This document shows, piece by piece, positions 13,601 to 24,079 of a stretch of DNA of 64,000 nt; the first letter of the stretch is position 1, and each line of letters begins with the position of its first letter. The stretch is from Sternotherus odoratus (taxonomy: Eukaryota > Chordata > Testudines > Kinosternidae). The position numbers were made by a program, and so were the translations under genes. The stretch is from assembly GCA_032164245.1 (NCBI GenBank), contig JAVMKO010000003.1:11976651-12040650 (forward strand), written 5' to 3'. Below the pieces are notes generated by a model. That model saw only the letters and a list, made by a program, of their open reading frames with translations. It was not told the origin of the DNA and ran no database searches.

Positions 13601-16554
13601 CTGCAGAAGAGTCTGAACATTGAAACAGGAGTTTGATCTCTTCTCCTGGTGATGAACCAGTGCTCCCCAAACCCCACTGAAATCACTGCAACATGCTCCT
13701 GACTCAGACTTCGTACATCATCACTACGCTGAGGTCTGGCTACTATAGATTTTCTTTGTTCACACCATACTCGTGAGTGACACACACACACACAAATATA
13801 TAAAAATATGTGGGCTTGCTACTTTGGTGGGGCAGTGCCCCAACGCCCTCTATACAAGAGCTGCCACTGGTTCTTTTTCAGTACACCATATACTGCCAGT
13901 CCAAATGTCTTTTGTTTTAATGTAAGGAAAACAACAAACCAAGAAGGAACAAAAATAAAATCTCTGAGTCTAGGTTGTGGCTCGCAGTTGAGGTCAGGGA
14001 CCTCCATAGTTAAAAGTTGGACCCACTACAGTTTGAGCAAAAAGACCATGCCTTATAGGTTGGGCACATAATAGACTCACATCCACTACTGACTGGGTGA
14101 AGGATGGAGCATGTACTTCACACTGAACAATAAGCTATAAGAGCACAGTGTATTGTATCTCCTTTAGACCATGTTTCAGAAACTCTGAGGACAAAATGGT
14201 TCTTGTCATTGGATACGAGCAAAATTCTTAGAAAGCAAAGGCATAACAGTTACATTTGTACATACACCAACTCCTCTTGGCAGCATGTCCAGTTTTAAAG
14301 TTTCCGGATTATTGTATAAAAGGGTTTGGCAGATGTACAGTATGTAACAATGTAACTGGATTTTACAGAATTTTCCATTTCAGGATACCTCACTGATTAG
14401 GGCGGGGAAAAGATCTCTCATGATTAAAATAATGGTTGCCCTTGATACTTGAATCAGTTGGATTACATTGTTAGTGTGCTGCCAAACAAACTTTGTTTCA
14501 TCAAATACTATACTGCTGCTTTTACTCTTTACCCCTATGCTGCTTATCTAATCTAAGGGTGACATCCTGGTCCCACTGAGGTCAATGGTAAAACTCCTGC
14601 CTCTGGGTCTCCCAGCCTGAGTTTTCTCATCCGTGTCTGCATTTTTGGGTCTTGATCCATCCATTAGAGTCAATGGGAAAGATTCCTGTTGACTTCCATG
14701 GCCCATTGACTTCCATGGGCTTTGGATCAGGGCCTTAGATTGTGAATTATTAAAGAAACGGGTGGTGTTTAACCTGCATGCCTTTTATGACATCCAGAGC
14801 ATGTTGCTGACACTTGTTATAACAATCGGTGACCTGCCAAGATTGCAATTTTATGTATTACAATTGCAACATACACTGGGCATTAGCAGGAATAGTTACA
14901 TTGGATCACCCTCCTTCCTGGTCATAATTCCTCTGCTCTAGACCTTTTTGTGAATGTGAACCACAGCGGGAAGGAGGCTGAGGCAGCCTCTTGTTCTTTT
15001 AAAATTTCAGAAAGGTACAAAGGGTGATATCCCCTGGTCCCATTGAGGTCAATGGTAAAACTCTTATTGACTTTACCTAGTCCTCGCGTCTTACCCCATG
15101 TTGACAGTGTAAAGGAGCCTTAAACCAAGTGTAATTTATTCCCATACCAAAGCCCTTTTACAATGCCAGAGCGGGGTAAAATGGCCTTGGTGTAAATAAA
15201 TATCAAGGCTGGGAGTCTCTAATAGGACAACTCCTTAATGGTAAAGACATTTTCTAATGCAATTTCTTGGTCTGAACTGCCTTTGTTCATTTCAAACAAC
15301 TTGTTTTTCAACCAAAATCATTAATCCTCAATGAGCTCTAATCCATGCCCAGTCTCCAGCTTCGATCGTAAGTATCTAAAGGGATATTGTTCCAACTTCC
15401 TGCAAAAGAAATCACATGCAGCAAGAAATAAACCATGGGAAAATCTTAGTCCTCAAAGTGAATATTTTGGAAATAACTCTCTTGCAAAATGAATCATTCT
15501 GGATGGCAGCAGGCACGTGCTCTAACATTGCCCTTTGATTTACATTAGATGTTATAATGAGAGATCAGAGGGAGATATTTACAGTTATGTAACATGAAGA
15601 TTGATCTATTATGCATTCAAAAGTCAGGGAATTTTTCTGCAGTTCAGCTAGGTTGTATGAATTTGTTGTGTGGTTCATCCTGAACTAACACTGTTGCCAA
15701 TTTTATTTTGTTGCAAGTCTTGCAATATTTGGTGTGTTTTTTCTTAAAGCTCCAACTTCTGGAGTCATGAGATTATGTTTTAATCCCATGGGGTGGGCTG
15801 GGGAAGGGGCGACACAAACCCAACCAAGTTTCTAGAACTCGGTGCAGAGAACAGCTTGAAAACATGAACCCTAAAGACTCAAAAAGGAGGCAAATAAAAA
15901 AAACTCATTTAAAAAAAATCATGATTTTTTGGGCGGGGGAATGGTTTGTGAACACAGGCTGCTGGCGCTACTGACTATGTATTAGGTTACACCTCATACA
16001 ATCAGCTTGTATAAACTTTTACAGTCCCAATGCACTTCACAATGCATTTCCCCTCATGTGGAACCCAGGTCAGTACCTAGTTGAGAAAGGAAAGCTGCAT
16101 GCATTGCGCGTCCCACTCAGGTGCTCAGATACTATTGTGTGCGAATAGTGATGGCCATATGAAATCCAAGGTAGGGTAACCTGCCAATCAATTGACACAA
16201 ATATCATCTTTTTCAGCCAGGGGCTTTTGAGATACAATAAAAATGACAGAAATCTTCTTAAGGTTGTAAGGGATTCAGTTAATGCAGAAAGGTTCCTCAT
16301 CTGTCTCCCTATACTGCCCCAGGCACCCCTCCCCCAACACCCTTATGCATGCACCCTATTACAATTCTTACCTTGACTCTGGCTTGTTCTATAAACTCCA
16401 GGGGAGCTTTCCCAAACTGAAACGCAGCTCCCAACCAAGGGATCCAGCCACTAATGCAAGGTGGGGAATTTATGTTTCTTGGCTGAAACAAAGCAAACTT
16501 GACCATAAGAAGTCCCAGAACCAATGCCAACAGAACAGCCATAGTTATGTCCAT
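1581..16554 (-). CDS. CYP39A1: CYP39A1 copy B, oxysterol 7-alpha-hydroxylase, exons 1-6 (partial gene)
   Basis: Cytochrome P450 family 39. The known family role is 7-alpha-hydroxylation of oxysterols, mainly 24-hydroxycholesterol, in the ER membrane during bile-acid synthesis. Six exons are visible at 16554-16372, 9459-9324, 6958-6784, 4167-4018, 3220-3127 and 1679-1581: 837 nt, 279 codons, no stop or frameshift, all introns GT-AG. The protein opens with a hydrophobic anchor (residues about 5-23), then the GWIPWLGAAFQFGKAPLEF block, the YGPIFTVFALGNRFTFVTEE block, and in exon 6 the I-helix LLLLWASQANA, all close to mammalian CYP39A1. Exons 7-12 with EXXR and the heme cysteine are not in the window and should lie to the left. 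It is better conserved than copy A, so it is the likelier functional gene. Start chosen at the Met giving an N-terminus matched by copy A. Confidence 0.93.
2631..2895. mobile_element. Harbinger-like MITE, 265 bp, TAA target duplication
   Basis: Ends GGGCTTGTCT and AGACAAGCCC form terminal inverted repeats, flanked by TAA (2628-2630 and 2896-2898). The interior also contains inverted pieces (GTGCACACTA-type blocks). A 3-bp TAA/TTA duplication suggests PIF/Harbinger, by inference. The rest of copy B intron 5 (1680-3126) has a short (AC)n run near 1709 and nothing else clear. Confidence 0.65.
3127..3220 (-). CDS. CYP39A1: CYP39A1 copy B exon 5
   Basis: 94 nt, NWSKSKKWLLKVFEN followed by a variable acidic tail, ends AAG before GTAAAT in phase 0. 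Same length and phase as copy A exon 5. Confidence 0.92.
3221..4017. other. CYP39A1: CYP39A1 copy B intron 4
   Basis: 797-bp intron. Apart from a short dispersed-repeat-like patch near 3795-3870 (GCCTGATTCTCC type) nothing recognisable is seen. Confidence 0.6.
4018..4167 (-). CDS. CYP39A1: CYP39A1 copy B exon 4
   Basis: 150 nt, with VMYPATVNLLFGK and YDEDFEYGSQMPEC, strongly conserved with mammalian CYP39A1. Enters with one nucleotide, leaves in phase 2 at AG/GTAACA. Confidence 0.93.
4532..4655. mobile_element. Short hAT-type MITE with 8-bp target duplication
   Basis: Ends TAGGGTGACCAG and CTGGTCACCCTA are inverted repeats. Flanks CCTTGGTA (4524-4531) and CCTTGCTA (4656-4663) are an 8-bp duplication with one change. 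Two relatives are at 4965-5035 (truncated) and 12664-12786. Confidence 0.75.
4965..5035 (+). mobile_element. Truncated copy of the TAGGGTGACCAG MITE
   Basis: Left half of the same family as the element at 4532-4655. It stops at CTCCTAT where the LTR begins; its right half is not found after the LTR. Confidence 0.65.
5036..5590 (+). mobile_element. Endogenous retrovirus-type LTR, 555 bp
   Basis: Starts TGTTAGGGC, ends CTCTGACA (TG...CA). Holds a TATA box (TATAAAAGG near 5463) and AATAAACG near 5486, in the U3-R-U5 order expected of an LTR on the plus strand. No coding remains are adjacent. Flanks CCTAT and GCTTG do not match, so target duplication is lost or one side was deleted. Confidence 0.7.
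5885..5990 (+). repeat. Cry-type tRNA-derived SINE, 5'-truncated
   Basis: Contains AACAAAGAGTCCTGTGGCAC, GACTAAC and AAGCTTTTGTGGGCTAATAC then CCACTTCGTTGGATGCA, the typical body of the turtle Cry SINE. Confidence 0.8.
6178..6469. mobile_element. Harbinger-like MITE, 292 bp, TTA target duplication
   Basis: Ends GGCCTGGTCTACA and GTAGTGTAAACGTACCC resemble each other inverted; TTA flanks both sides (6175-6177, 6470-6472). Carries a G run near 6191-6208 and the TCGATC palindromic region common in turtle copies. Confidence 0.6.
6784..6958 (-). CDS. CYP39A1: CYP39A1 copy B exon 3
   Basis: 175 nt, enters with 2 nt of a split codon. Contains SMMKGKMGTSSLYLF and ELHEHMDCLG, matching the family MLKGKMGT region. 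The acceptor is preceded by a long T tract on this strand (A tract at 6968-6986). Donor CG/GTATGT, phase 2. Confidence 0.92.
6959..9323. other. CYP39A1: CYP39A1 copy B intron 2
   Basis: 2.4-kb intron. A dispersed repeat with the tail GATTTTGAAAGCC ... GGCAATACTGG is at about 7840-8010; relatives lie near 15690-15960 and 42400-42530. Nothing else recognisable. Confidence 0.5.
9324..9459 (-). CDS. CYP39A1: CYP39A1 copy B exon 2
   Basis: 136 nt, begins YGPIFTVFALGNRF after TTTTTACAG, ends ACA A before GTAAGG (phase 1). This is the intact counterpart of the frameshifted exon 2 in copy A. Confidence 0.93.
9655..9760 (-). mobile_element. CR1 LINE 3'-end fragment
   Basis: GAATTCATAGATTTTAAGG, GGGACC and GATCATCTCCTCTGAC is the reverse complement of the CR1 3' UTR seen in other copies here. 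Confidence 0.6.
9761..12371. other. CYP39A1: CYP39A1 copy B intron 1, AT-rich part
   Basis: AT-rich single-copy-looking DNA. No exon, RNA gene or delimited element seen. Confidence 0.5.
12372..12500 (-). repeat. Cry-type SINE, minus orientation
   Basis: Reads CATCGGACAAAGTGGGTATT, AGCCCACGAAAGCTTATGCT, GGTGCCACAGGACTCTTTGT and GACTAACACGGCTACC, the reverse complement of the full Cry SINE, including the tRNA-related head. Confidence 0.85.
12664..12786. mobile_element. Short hAT-type MITE (TAGRGTGACCAG family)
   Basis: Ends TAGAGTGACCAGATG and CTGTCTGGTCACCCTA; 123 bp, very like 4532-4655. Flanks AATCCACT and AGGCCACC agree only in part. Confidence 0.65.
12787..16371. other. CYP39A1: CYP39A1 copy B intron 1, 5' part
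   Basis: Contains a GC-rich unclassified patch (12950-13320), a short (CA)n run at about 13780, TCAATGGG-type dispersed repeat pieces (14560-14740) and a repeat relative of 7840-8010 at about 15690-15960. No exon seen. Confidence 0.45.
16372..16554 (-). CDS. CYP39A1: CYP39A1 copy B exon 1
   Basis: 61 codons starting MDITMAV; membrane anchor followed by FQPRN and GWIPWLG. Ends AAG before GTAAGA (phase 0). About 72% identical by eye to exon 1 of copy A; most differences fall in the anchor. Confidence 0.93.
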
Positions 16555-16960
16555 TTTCCTGCACACTGACTGGAGAGCTGCTCCTCCTGCTGCTTTGAAC
16601 TGGCGGTTGGTGTTCCCAGCTTGAACGATTGCCCAGGCTGAGTCCAGGACAGATGATAAGGCCTATCTTTCTTGTCAATGCAACTGGCTGATCACTGCCA
16701 TGGAGACAAGATTCCAAGGCAAGAAGCACAGCCGGGTTGTTCTGCCCACTTTGGAAAGGGAGGGTGAGGGGGCTGCTTTCTAATCTGGGTGGGAGGAGAT
16801 TTACAACAGTTTAAATCTGCTCAGGTTGCAAATGTTTGTTGTTATCTATCTCCAAAGCCGGAGGTTAGAAACTTATTTCAACAGCTGAGAGCTACTCAGT
16901 CACAAATATATAAAAAGAAACTTCCTAATAAACTGGGTGTGCATAACAAGTGGCCGAGGA

Positions 16961-16979
16961 ACTACATTTCCCAGAAGCC
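16961..16979 (+). promoter_or_regulatory. ZNF143/STAF-like site upstream of CYP39A1 copy B
   Basis: ACTACATTTCCCAGAAGCC shares its first 14 bases with the site before SLC25A27. It is 407 bp upstream of the copy B start codon. Its plus-strand orientation is the one expected if it derives from a promoter shared with a divergent SLC25A27. Confidence 0.5.
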
Positions 16980-17784
16980 TCATCTGCAACATTCAGTGAT
17001 GCTGCTGCATAGAGTTAGCCTTGAGAGCCGCTTTCAGTAAGATTTGTAGTTGCACAAAGGTTCTGGTGATGCAGCTATTGGAATGTTAAGACTGCAAAGT
17101 GCAGTGCTCAGAAGTGAGGTTACTTAAGGCAGCCTGTCCAGTTTTCACTCTGCTGCTCCACTGGGCAAAGGCGTCCCGAGACCATTTTTAGTTACACAAC
17201 CACCGATTGTTTTACAGGATAAAAGTTCCTATTAGTCCTGCAGCATTCCTGCCTCATTTAGTGAGCAAGTCGGATCTTGTGCAGTGAATGGGAGACCTGG
17301 AGCTCCAGGATTAAAGCTGCCTGTAGAGCTGGGTGACATTTTTCAACGAACCCTTTTTACACTGAAAAATGCAGATTTGGGGTGACACTGAAATGATTTG
17401 CAAATTCATGTCAAATTTAATTGAAATGTTTTAAGTGGGGAAGAACACTTTAAAAAATCTATGAAAAAATGAAAATATTTTGCTGCGCAGGCACCTTAAT
17501 TCCAGCATTTCCTATATTACAAGTGCTTGACTTTGCAACCTAATAATATTCCTTTATATTAGTTTAATTATATTAAACTTGCGCCCTAGCTAAGGATGCT
17601 ATAAAATTACTGTTTGAAGCCCAATTTTCATTTGTTATTGTTATTGATGAATGAGTTGGACCCCTGTCTTATTCATTGCACCTTCTATCCACTAAGCAGA
17701 CCCTTGATGTACAAGTGGTCACTGGAGGCAGTGGATACTTAATCTGTCATGTGACAGTTGTGATGCTCTATACCTTGGGGTCTA

Positions 17785-17912
17785 GTATCAGAGGTGTAGC
17801 CGTGTTAGTCTGGATCTGCAAAAGCAACAAAGAGTCTTGTAGCACCTTCTAGACTAACAGATTTTAGGGATCATGAGCTTTCATGGGTTAAGACCCACTT
17901 CATCAGGTGAAT
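17785..17912 (+). repeat. Cry-type SINE, plus orientation
   Basis: Near full-length: ATCAGAGGTGTAGCCGTGTT, AGTCTGGATCTGCAAAAGCA, then ACAAAGAGTCTTGTAGCACC and CCACTTCATCAGGTG. The tRNA-derived head with the promoter-like GTAGCCGTGTTAGTC block is present. Confidence 0.88.
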
Positions 17913-18255
17913 GTTGTGGCAATCTCCAGAGGCAGGTATAAATATGCAGGCAAGAAAGCAAGGTAAATTCAATCAGTGGGGGTGGTGAAGCCCACTGCCA
18001 GCAGGTGATTTGGAGGTTTGAACGCCCAGAGGCGAGAAACTGCTTTTGTAATTGGTGAGCCATTCACAGCTAATATTAAGTCCAGACCTAATCGTGTCAA
18101 ATTTGCAGATGAACTGGAGCTCAGCACCTTGGGGGAACACCATCCACAACCCCATGGTCATCTTTATAAAATGATTGTATGGTATCCAATGCAAAGTTTG
18201 TCACATTGGGTGCCTTTGGAAGACTCATAATGCACTGAGCATGGTTGCTATAGTG

Positions 18256-19097
18256 TAGGGTTACCATACGTCCGGATTCTCCCGGACATGTTGGCGTTTC
18301 AGTTTTTATATAGCTGTCTGGGAGGAATTTGTGAAACTCTAAAAAGGTCAGGATTTCCCTCCCAGTGCAGAGCGTGGCGCGGCTGGTAGGGCGGCCAGGG
18401 TGGATTGAGCCACTCGTATCGAGGCCTCCAGCAGCCAGAGCCCCTCCCTTGTTTCCCCCTCCCCTGCAGCCCAGCGTACCGTGCTGGCAGCGCTCGGGGG
18501 GGGGGGGGGGCTGCGCGCTCTGCGGGGGAGCATGGCAGAGTGTCTGTGGCAGCGTGTCTGGCTCCACGCGGAGCCCGACATGCTGTTCTGAGCAGCTCGG
18601 TAAGGGGCTGGGGGGGGGGTCTCTGGAGGGGGGGAGGGGGTCTCTGGAGGGGGCAGTCAAGGGACAGGAAGTGGGGTGGGTTGGATGGGTTGGAGGATCG
18701 GGGGAGAGCCCTGTCAGGGGGAAGGGGTGTAGAGAGGGGTTGGGGCAGTCAAGGGGACAGGGAGCAGGGGGGTTTGGATGGGTTGGGGATTCGGGGCAGT
18801 CATGGGACAGGTAGGGGGTCAGGTCATAGGGGGGCAGTTAGGGTGCGGAGGTCTTGGGAGGGGGCGTCGGGGACAAGAAGGGAGGCTTAGATAGGGGGTG
18901 GGGTCCCAGAGGGTAGTTAGGGGCAGGGGTCCTGGGAGGGGGTGATCAGGGAACAAGGAGCAGGGGAGTTTGGATGGGTTGGGGGTTCTATGGGGTGCAG
19001 TCAGGGAGCAGGAAGTGGGAGGGAGTGGATGGGGGCGGGGCTACCCCACCCCCATGGAGTGTCCTCTTTTTTTGAAAGTTCAAATATGGTAACCCTA
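18256..19097. mobile_element. hAT element, 842 bp, with 8-bp target duplication
   Basis: Ends TAGGGTTACCATA and TATGGTAACCCTA. Flanks CTATAGTG (18248-18255) and TTATAGTG (19098-19105) match at 7 of 8. The interior is G-rich with many GGGG runs; no transposase ORF, so non-autonomous. Confidence 0.8.
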
Positions 19098-19204
19098 TTA
19101 TAGTGATGTTCTAGTAATTGTTACAGTAATGTTATAGGAAGGTTATAGGTTATAATTTCATGTATATAGTTATAAGGCTGAAAATGTATCCTCATGGCTT
19201 AAAG

Positions 19205-20021
19205 CAGGAGTCTCCAACTCAAATGACCACAAGAGCCGCAGGAGGACTAGTATATTAGCCTGAGGGTGCAACACTGACCCCGCTCCCCTCTACCCCCGGC
19301 TCCGCCCCCACTCCTCCCTTTCCATGAAGCCATGCCCCTACCCCGTCTCTTCCCACCCCTTCTTTGCCCCCATTCCAAGCCCTTTCCCGAAACCCTCACC
19401 CTAACTCCACCCCCCCCCATCCCCAGTGGGTGCAGAAAATGTGCAGGATGTGGCAGGGGGCTCAGGGCACAAAGTGCAGGGTGTGGCAGGCGACTCAGGG
19501 CAGGGAGTTGGGGTGTGGGGTGCCGGAGCGGTGAGGGGTGTGGCAGGGGGCTTGGGGCAGGAAGTGCAGGGTGTAGGCAGGGGACTCAGGACAGGGGGTT
19601 GGGGTGTAGGAGGCATGAGGGGTGCAGCAGGGGGTCAGGGTATAGCAGGGGGTTCGGGTGCAGGGCAGGTTGGGGGGCCAGGCTCCCTGCCTGCCTCCGC
19701 CCCCCCTCCAGCTCCGGGAAGTGGCTGGAACCTGGGAGAGGGCAGGCACAGAGCTCTGAATGATCCCATGGCTGCTCCTCCAGATATCTCCCTCAAAGCT
19801 TCCATTGGCCGCGATTTCCAGTTCCTGGGCAATGGGAGCTGTGGGGGGCAGTGCCTGGAAGCGAGAGTAACACACAGAGGTATGTGCTGCTCCTCCCCCA
19901 GGGGCTGCAGGGAAGTGATTCCTGCACAGTGGGCTGGAGCCACTCTGGGTAAGTGGGAGGGGGCACGGGAAGTGTGACGGGCTGCAGATAAGAATCCCGT
20001 GGCCGCACTTTTGAGACCCTG
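19205..20021. mobile_element. hAT element, 817 bp, with 8-bp target duplication
   Basis: Ends CAGGAGTCTCCAACTC and TTTTGAGACCCTG; flanks GCTTAAAG (19197-19204) and ACTTAAAG (20022-20029). The interior holds an imperfect short-period array (GGGTGTGGCAGGGG type, 19430-19680). The long ORFs across it are by-products of GC content. Confidence 0.8.
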
Positions 20022-20520
20022 ACTTAAAGCAAGCCCATGCAAAAACTCTCCAAGAGCAGAGAGGCAATTCACACCTCCTCAGGGCATGGATGGGACAAGC
20101 CCAGCCCAGTCTCACAGGAACAAATGGACACTGGTTTAGGCAGCAAAAAAAGAATTTGTTAGACCCTCGAGGGAGTCACCCCACTTCCTTTGGGCAGTCT
20201 GGGACTGCGATGAGGTAATGCTCACCTGACTCTGAAGGGGGGGGCAAAGACAAGAGGAAAGAAAGGCCATGATAAAAGGGAGAGACATTTTGCCATGCTC
20301 GCTCTCTTCCACCTACATTTACAGACACCACCACCACCACCAAGCGACTGAAACGCTGATCAAAGGTAGGGTTAGCAAAGGGGAGAGCCTGACTGAAAAG
20401 CCAACCTGTGGTGAGAAGCATCTTAAGTTTTTAAGGACACTGAAAGTGTTAAAATCAGCTCAGAATGTATTTTGTTTTTATTTCACTTGACCCACTCTGA
20501 CTTGTTATGCTTTGACTTAT

Positions 20521-20665
20521 AATAGGGTTACCATATTTGAACTTTCAAGAAAGAAGACACTCCATGGGGAAGTAGCCCCGCCCCCTATCCATTCCCTTTC
20601 CACTTCCCGCCCCCTGACTGCCCCCCACAGAACCTGCAGCCCCTCCAACCCCCCCTGCTCCTTGT
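20521..20665. mobile_element. Truncated hAT element of the TAGGGTTACCATA family
   Basis: Starts TAGGGTTACCATATTTGAAC, the reverse complement of the right end of 18256-19097, and then breaks into CR1 sequence. Confidence 0.65.
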
Positions 20666-21310
20666 CCCCATGCTTACAGGATGAGGGACTCTATTCTGGG
20701 ATGCAGTAATTCTGAAAAAGATTTGGGGATCATGATGGATAATCGTCTGAACATGAGTTCCCAGTGTGATACTGTGGTCAAAAGGGCTAATGTGATCCTG
20801 GGTTGGCTAAACAGGGGAATCTTGAATACTAGACAGGTTATTTTACACCTGTATCTGGTATGGGTGTGACCACTGCTGTGATGATGTGTTAATTTCTGGT
20901 GTTCATAACTCAACAAGAAGGATGTTGATAAAATGGAGAGAGTTCAGAGAAAGAGAAGGTGAAGGAGTGACTTGATCAGTCTATAAGTACCTACAGGGAG
21001 AACAGACATTTGATCAAGTGGACAAAGGTATAACAAGATCTAATAGTTGGAAGTTGAAATTAGGCAAATTTAGACTGGAAATAAAGAGTAAATTTTTAAC
21101 AATGAGGGTAATTAATCACAATTTACCAAGCATCATGTGAAATCTTTTTCACTAACCATTTTTTAAACCAAGATGGGATGTTTTTCTAAAAGAAATGCTG
21201 TAGCTCAAACAGGAATTATTTCCGGGAAATTCTATGGCATGCATTTAGACAGGAAGTCAGACTAGATGATCAGAATAGCTCTTTCTGACCTTGGAATCTA
21301 TTAATCTGTT
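20666..21310 (+). mobile_element. CR1 LINE 3' fragment
   Basis: Translates to EKDLGIMMDNRLNMSSQCDT and VKRANVILGWLNRGI, the C-terminal part of CR1 reverse transcriptase, then degenerate ORF and 3' UTR. No intact ORF. Confidence 0.8.
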
Positions 21311-21600
21311 CACAAAAACATTCCATTCACAATAATTTGTTCTTAGGATAGATACTAAAGATAGGTCCTCAGCTGGAGTAAACTGACATAGCTTCTCTGA
21401 AGGCCACTAAAATCAATGGAGATGCATAGATTTACACCATCTGAAGATATGACTGAGCATTCTCAGAATATGAATCTTTTCCTCTTAAAAATGTTAAAAT
21501 TTTGAATTCATTAGGGAACAGAGGAGATGCCAAATCAGAAAAGCCAAATGACCCATCTCTCTGGAGGTGACTGGTACAGGAAACCAAGTTAATAGAACTT

Positions 21601-21672
21601 TTATTCTCTGAGTTTATAGTGCACTCTGCATGGTCCGTTGGGGTGACACACCCCTGATAATTGGAGAGGACT
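21601..21672 (-). pseudogene. CYP39A1: CYP39A1 copy A exon 12 and stop codon
   Basis: 23 codons plus TAA: SPLQLSGVCHPNGPCRVHYK, matching the family C-terminus. The TAA stop is embedded in AATAAA (21604-21599), too close to the coding end to be a normal poly(A) signal unless the 3' UTR is nearly absent. Confidence 0.88.
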
Positions 21673-21829
21673 CTGTAGAAAATAAAAAGCAATAGAAACA
21701 TGTAAATAAACATACAGATTAAGTTTACGCAAATAAGGTCAGAGCAATGTAAAGGATCCATAAAGTGGGAATAAATTACATTTGATAGTACTTCACGGAG
21801 TGGTGTAAAGGTGCCTTAGTGTAATTAAT

Positions 21830-22010
21830 AATAATCCTAGCTCTTATAGTGCTTTTCATCAGCAGGTCTCAGCGATTTCCAAAGGAGGGCTGTAATATTA
21901 TTCACATTTGGCAGATAGAGAAAAAGCACAAAGAGTAGCCAGGAACAAACTGGGAATAGACCCCAGGTCACCAGAGTGCACTACCTACTCTGCCACACTC
22001 TAAGAATCTG
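21830..22010 (-). repeat. MIR-like SINE
   Basis: AGTGCTTTTCATCAGCAGG, CAGATAGAGAAAAAGCACAA and the ACCCCAGGTCACC region resemble the MIR core in reverse. Lies in copy A intron 11. Confidence 0.5.
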
Positions 22011-22665
22011 TCCCCTTGGGATGGATTCTCCTCTGTTATGTTGTCAAGAGTAACTTCACTGAGGATGTGTAAAACGAGCATGAGCTCAGGGTCCTTTTTA
22101 GTCACTCACTATTTGAAGATACATTTACATTCTCTGTTTTGTTTGGCAAGTTATTTATGTTCATGAGCCTTTACCGAGCTTAACTTTGAGGGTCAGTGTC
22201 TGTTCTCTGATACTGTTTGAAGCGTAAGACTAACACTGTAGGCCAATATTTTCAAACCTGGGTGTCTTAGGATGACCAATAAAAAAAACCCTGGTTTTCA
22301 GGGGTGCCAAGCACCCACCTTTTTCACTGGAGTCAGTGTGAAATGATGGGTGCCCAACACCTCTGAAGATCTAGCCATTAGTCTCTGGTTTCTGTAACCA
22401 CAGTCTGACAGATCAGCATTTTGAGGAACTTGGTAACAGTTCCCCATGACAAGGTTTGACACTGATTTTTAAATCCAAATCCATCTCTGGCCTACAAAAG
22501 TTTGCTTCCTTACTGTCAATAGGCCCGATTTTTCACACCCTAGCTGCACTGCTTTCACTATGCTGGTATGGCAGAGCAACTTTTGCATGTGGATAAGATC
22601 AGAGGGCAAAAGATTTAAGAAAATAGATCCAGATCCTGACAGTGTCAAATGCAGCTAGTTGTTAC

Positions 22666-22753
22666 CTGCTTTGGCATGGGGTCCAAAAGAGCAAACTGAT
22701 ATTTATAAAAGAGTATAATAACTATCATGTGAATCTCCATTAGAGCAAACCAC
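22666..22753 (-). pseudogene. CYP39A1: CYP39A1 copy A exon 11
   Basis: 88 nt, WFALMEIHMIVIILFYKYQF then ALLDPMPKQ, the L-helix after the heme cysteine. Acceptor TTTTTTCAG, donor CAG/GTAACA. Confidence 0.9.
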
Positions 22754-23520
22754 CTGAAAAAAGAAAGAAAAAGCTTATCTACCCTGATCCTAACACTGTT
22801 TCTGTATAATTATCACATTCTATTGTATACTTTTTTCCTGATATCTTTTACCCATTTAAATCCTACTTCCTTTTCTGCACAAAGGGCAGAAGGGATAAGA
22901 AAGTTAAAGGCCTACACAGAGGAGTTTTTCAGTGTTACCTTAGGTGTTCATTTCAAATTACAATGCTTACTGTGGCATTAGAGGACTGGTTTTGGTTTAG
23001 TTTGTTGCTTGGGGAGGGGTTTAAACTAAATTGAAAAAAGCCACCCCTAATACCAGTATAACCTCCCCTGTGGACACTCGATCTGGTAAACCATAAGTAA
23101 AACTTTCCCATGAAGAAAAACTCTTAGATTAGTGTATTATCCCTTACTCCAGGGGCAGAGATTTTTAAATGGCCACTCCAAAGCCAGGAGTTCAAACTGG
23201 CCCATCCTGTGTTTGAAATAACTTTCCACTGATGAAAAGATGCTGGGAGAACAGCAGAGCTGGGCTGACTTCTGACTCCAGTTCTGCAGATCCCCTATCT
23301 CACAATCTTCTGCGCTGCTTTTCCATCCATCAAAAGACTAATCTCTCTTCCTTTGTGTGCAGTCTTTTAATAGACTGACCTTGGACAGACCCCCAGAAAT
23401 GGCATGCTGCTGATCACTGGTGCAAAAAGAGAATGTTTTGGAGATAAAGGAGGAGTCCCCTCCTGTGGAGCTGTTTTCCACAGAATTTAGGAATAAACAA
23501 ACCCCAGCTGTTTCACTGAC

Positions 23521-23609
23521 CTTCCTGGACACCGGTGCTTTCCTCCTCCAAACACCAAATAGCCATCCAAAAAAGCATTCTTCTTTAACGTTGCCTCTTC
23601 CCAACGATC
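23521..23609 (-). pseudogene. CYP39A1: CYP39A1 copy A exon 10 (heme-binding loop)
   Basis: 89 nt, DRWEEATLKKNAFLDGYL then FGGGKHRCPG, which fits the P450 FxxGxxxCxG signature; cysteine codon near 23531-23529. Donor AG/GTCAGT, phase 2. Confidence 0.92.
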
Positions 23610-23983
23610 CTGTGGGAAAAAAAAACATATTTCCCCCCAAATAAACCTGGTATAAATAGGCTTAACTTTATTTCTCCAGGCTAAAAGTAACCTTGGACAG
23701 CTAATGCTTGCATATGAAGCTGCATCATTACTGGAATTTATTTTCAATCTATTATGAATTCCAGTTCCCTCTTACAAGAGGAGAGGGATGGGGGTATTGT
23801 AGTATTTTTCTTTGTGAACAGGCAATACTGTATATATTCAGTTTTATACTAAGATGGCAGGTTCTTCCAGGGAGTTTGCACACTTTACCACTGTTTGCTG
23901 GCCTTTCAGCCCTTCACGTGGCTCCATCTTTCCAGCCCAGGGCAAAACAGAGCAAAATACATATCCCAAAAGAAACAACTTAC

Positions 23984-24079
23984 AGGCTTAAATATTTCAG
24001 GCTCAGGGAAATATTTTGGATTCCTGTGCAACCAATAAGGCGATGCCATCAGGAAGTCACCAGGTGGAATGACGAAATT
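23984..24079 (-). pseudogene. CYP39A1: CYP39A1 copy A exon 9
   Basis: 32 codons, NFVIPPGDFLMASPYWLHRN then PKYFPEPEIFKP, the conserved P450 stretch before the PERW-like motif. Donor CCT/GTAAGT. Confidence 0.9.

Noticed and set aside
17785..17912. Possible tRNA gene
   Set aside because: The tRNA-like head belongs to a Cry SINE, with the SINE body directly attached.
19332..20115. ORFs of 143-206 codons on both strands
   Set aside because: Entirely explained by the hAT at 19205-20021 and its short-period array.
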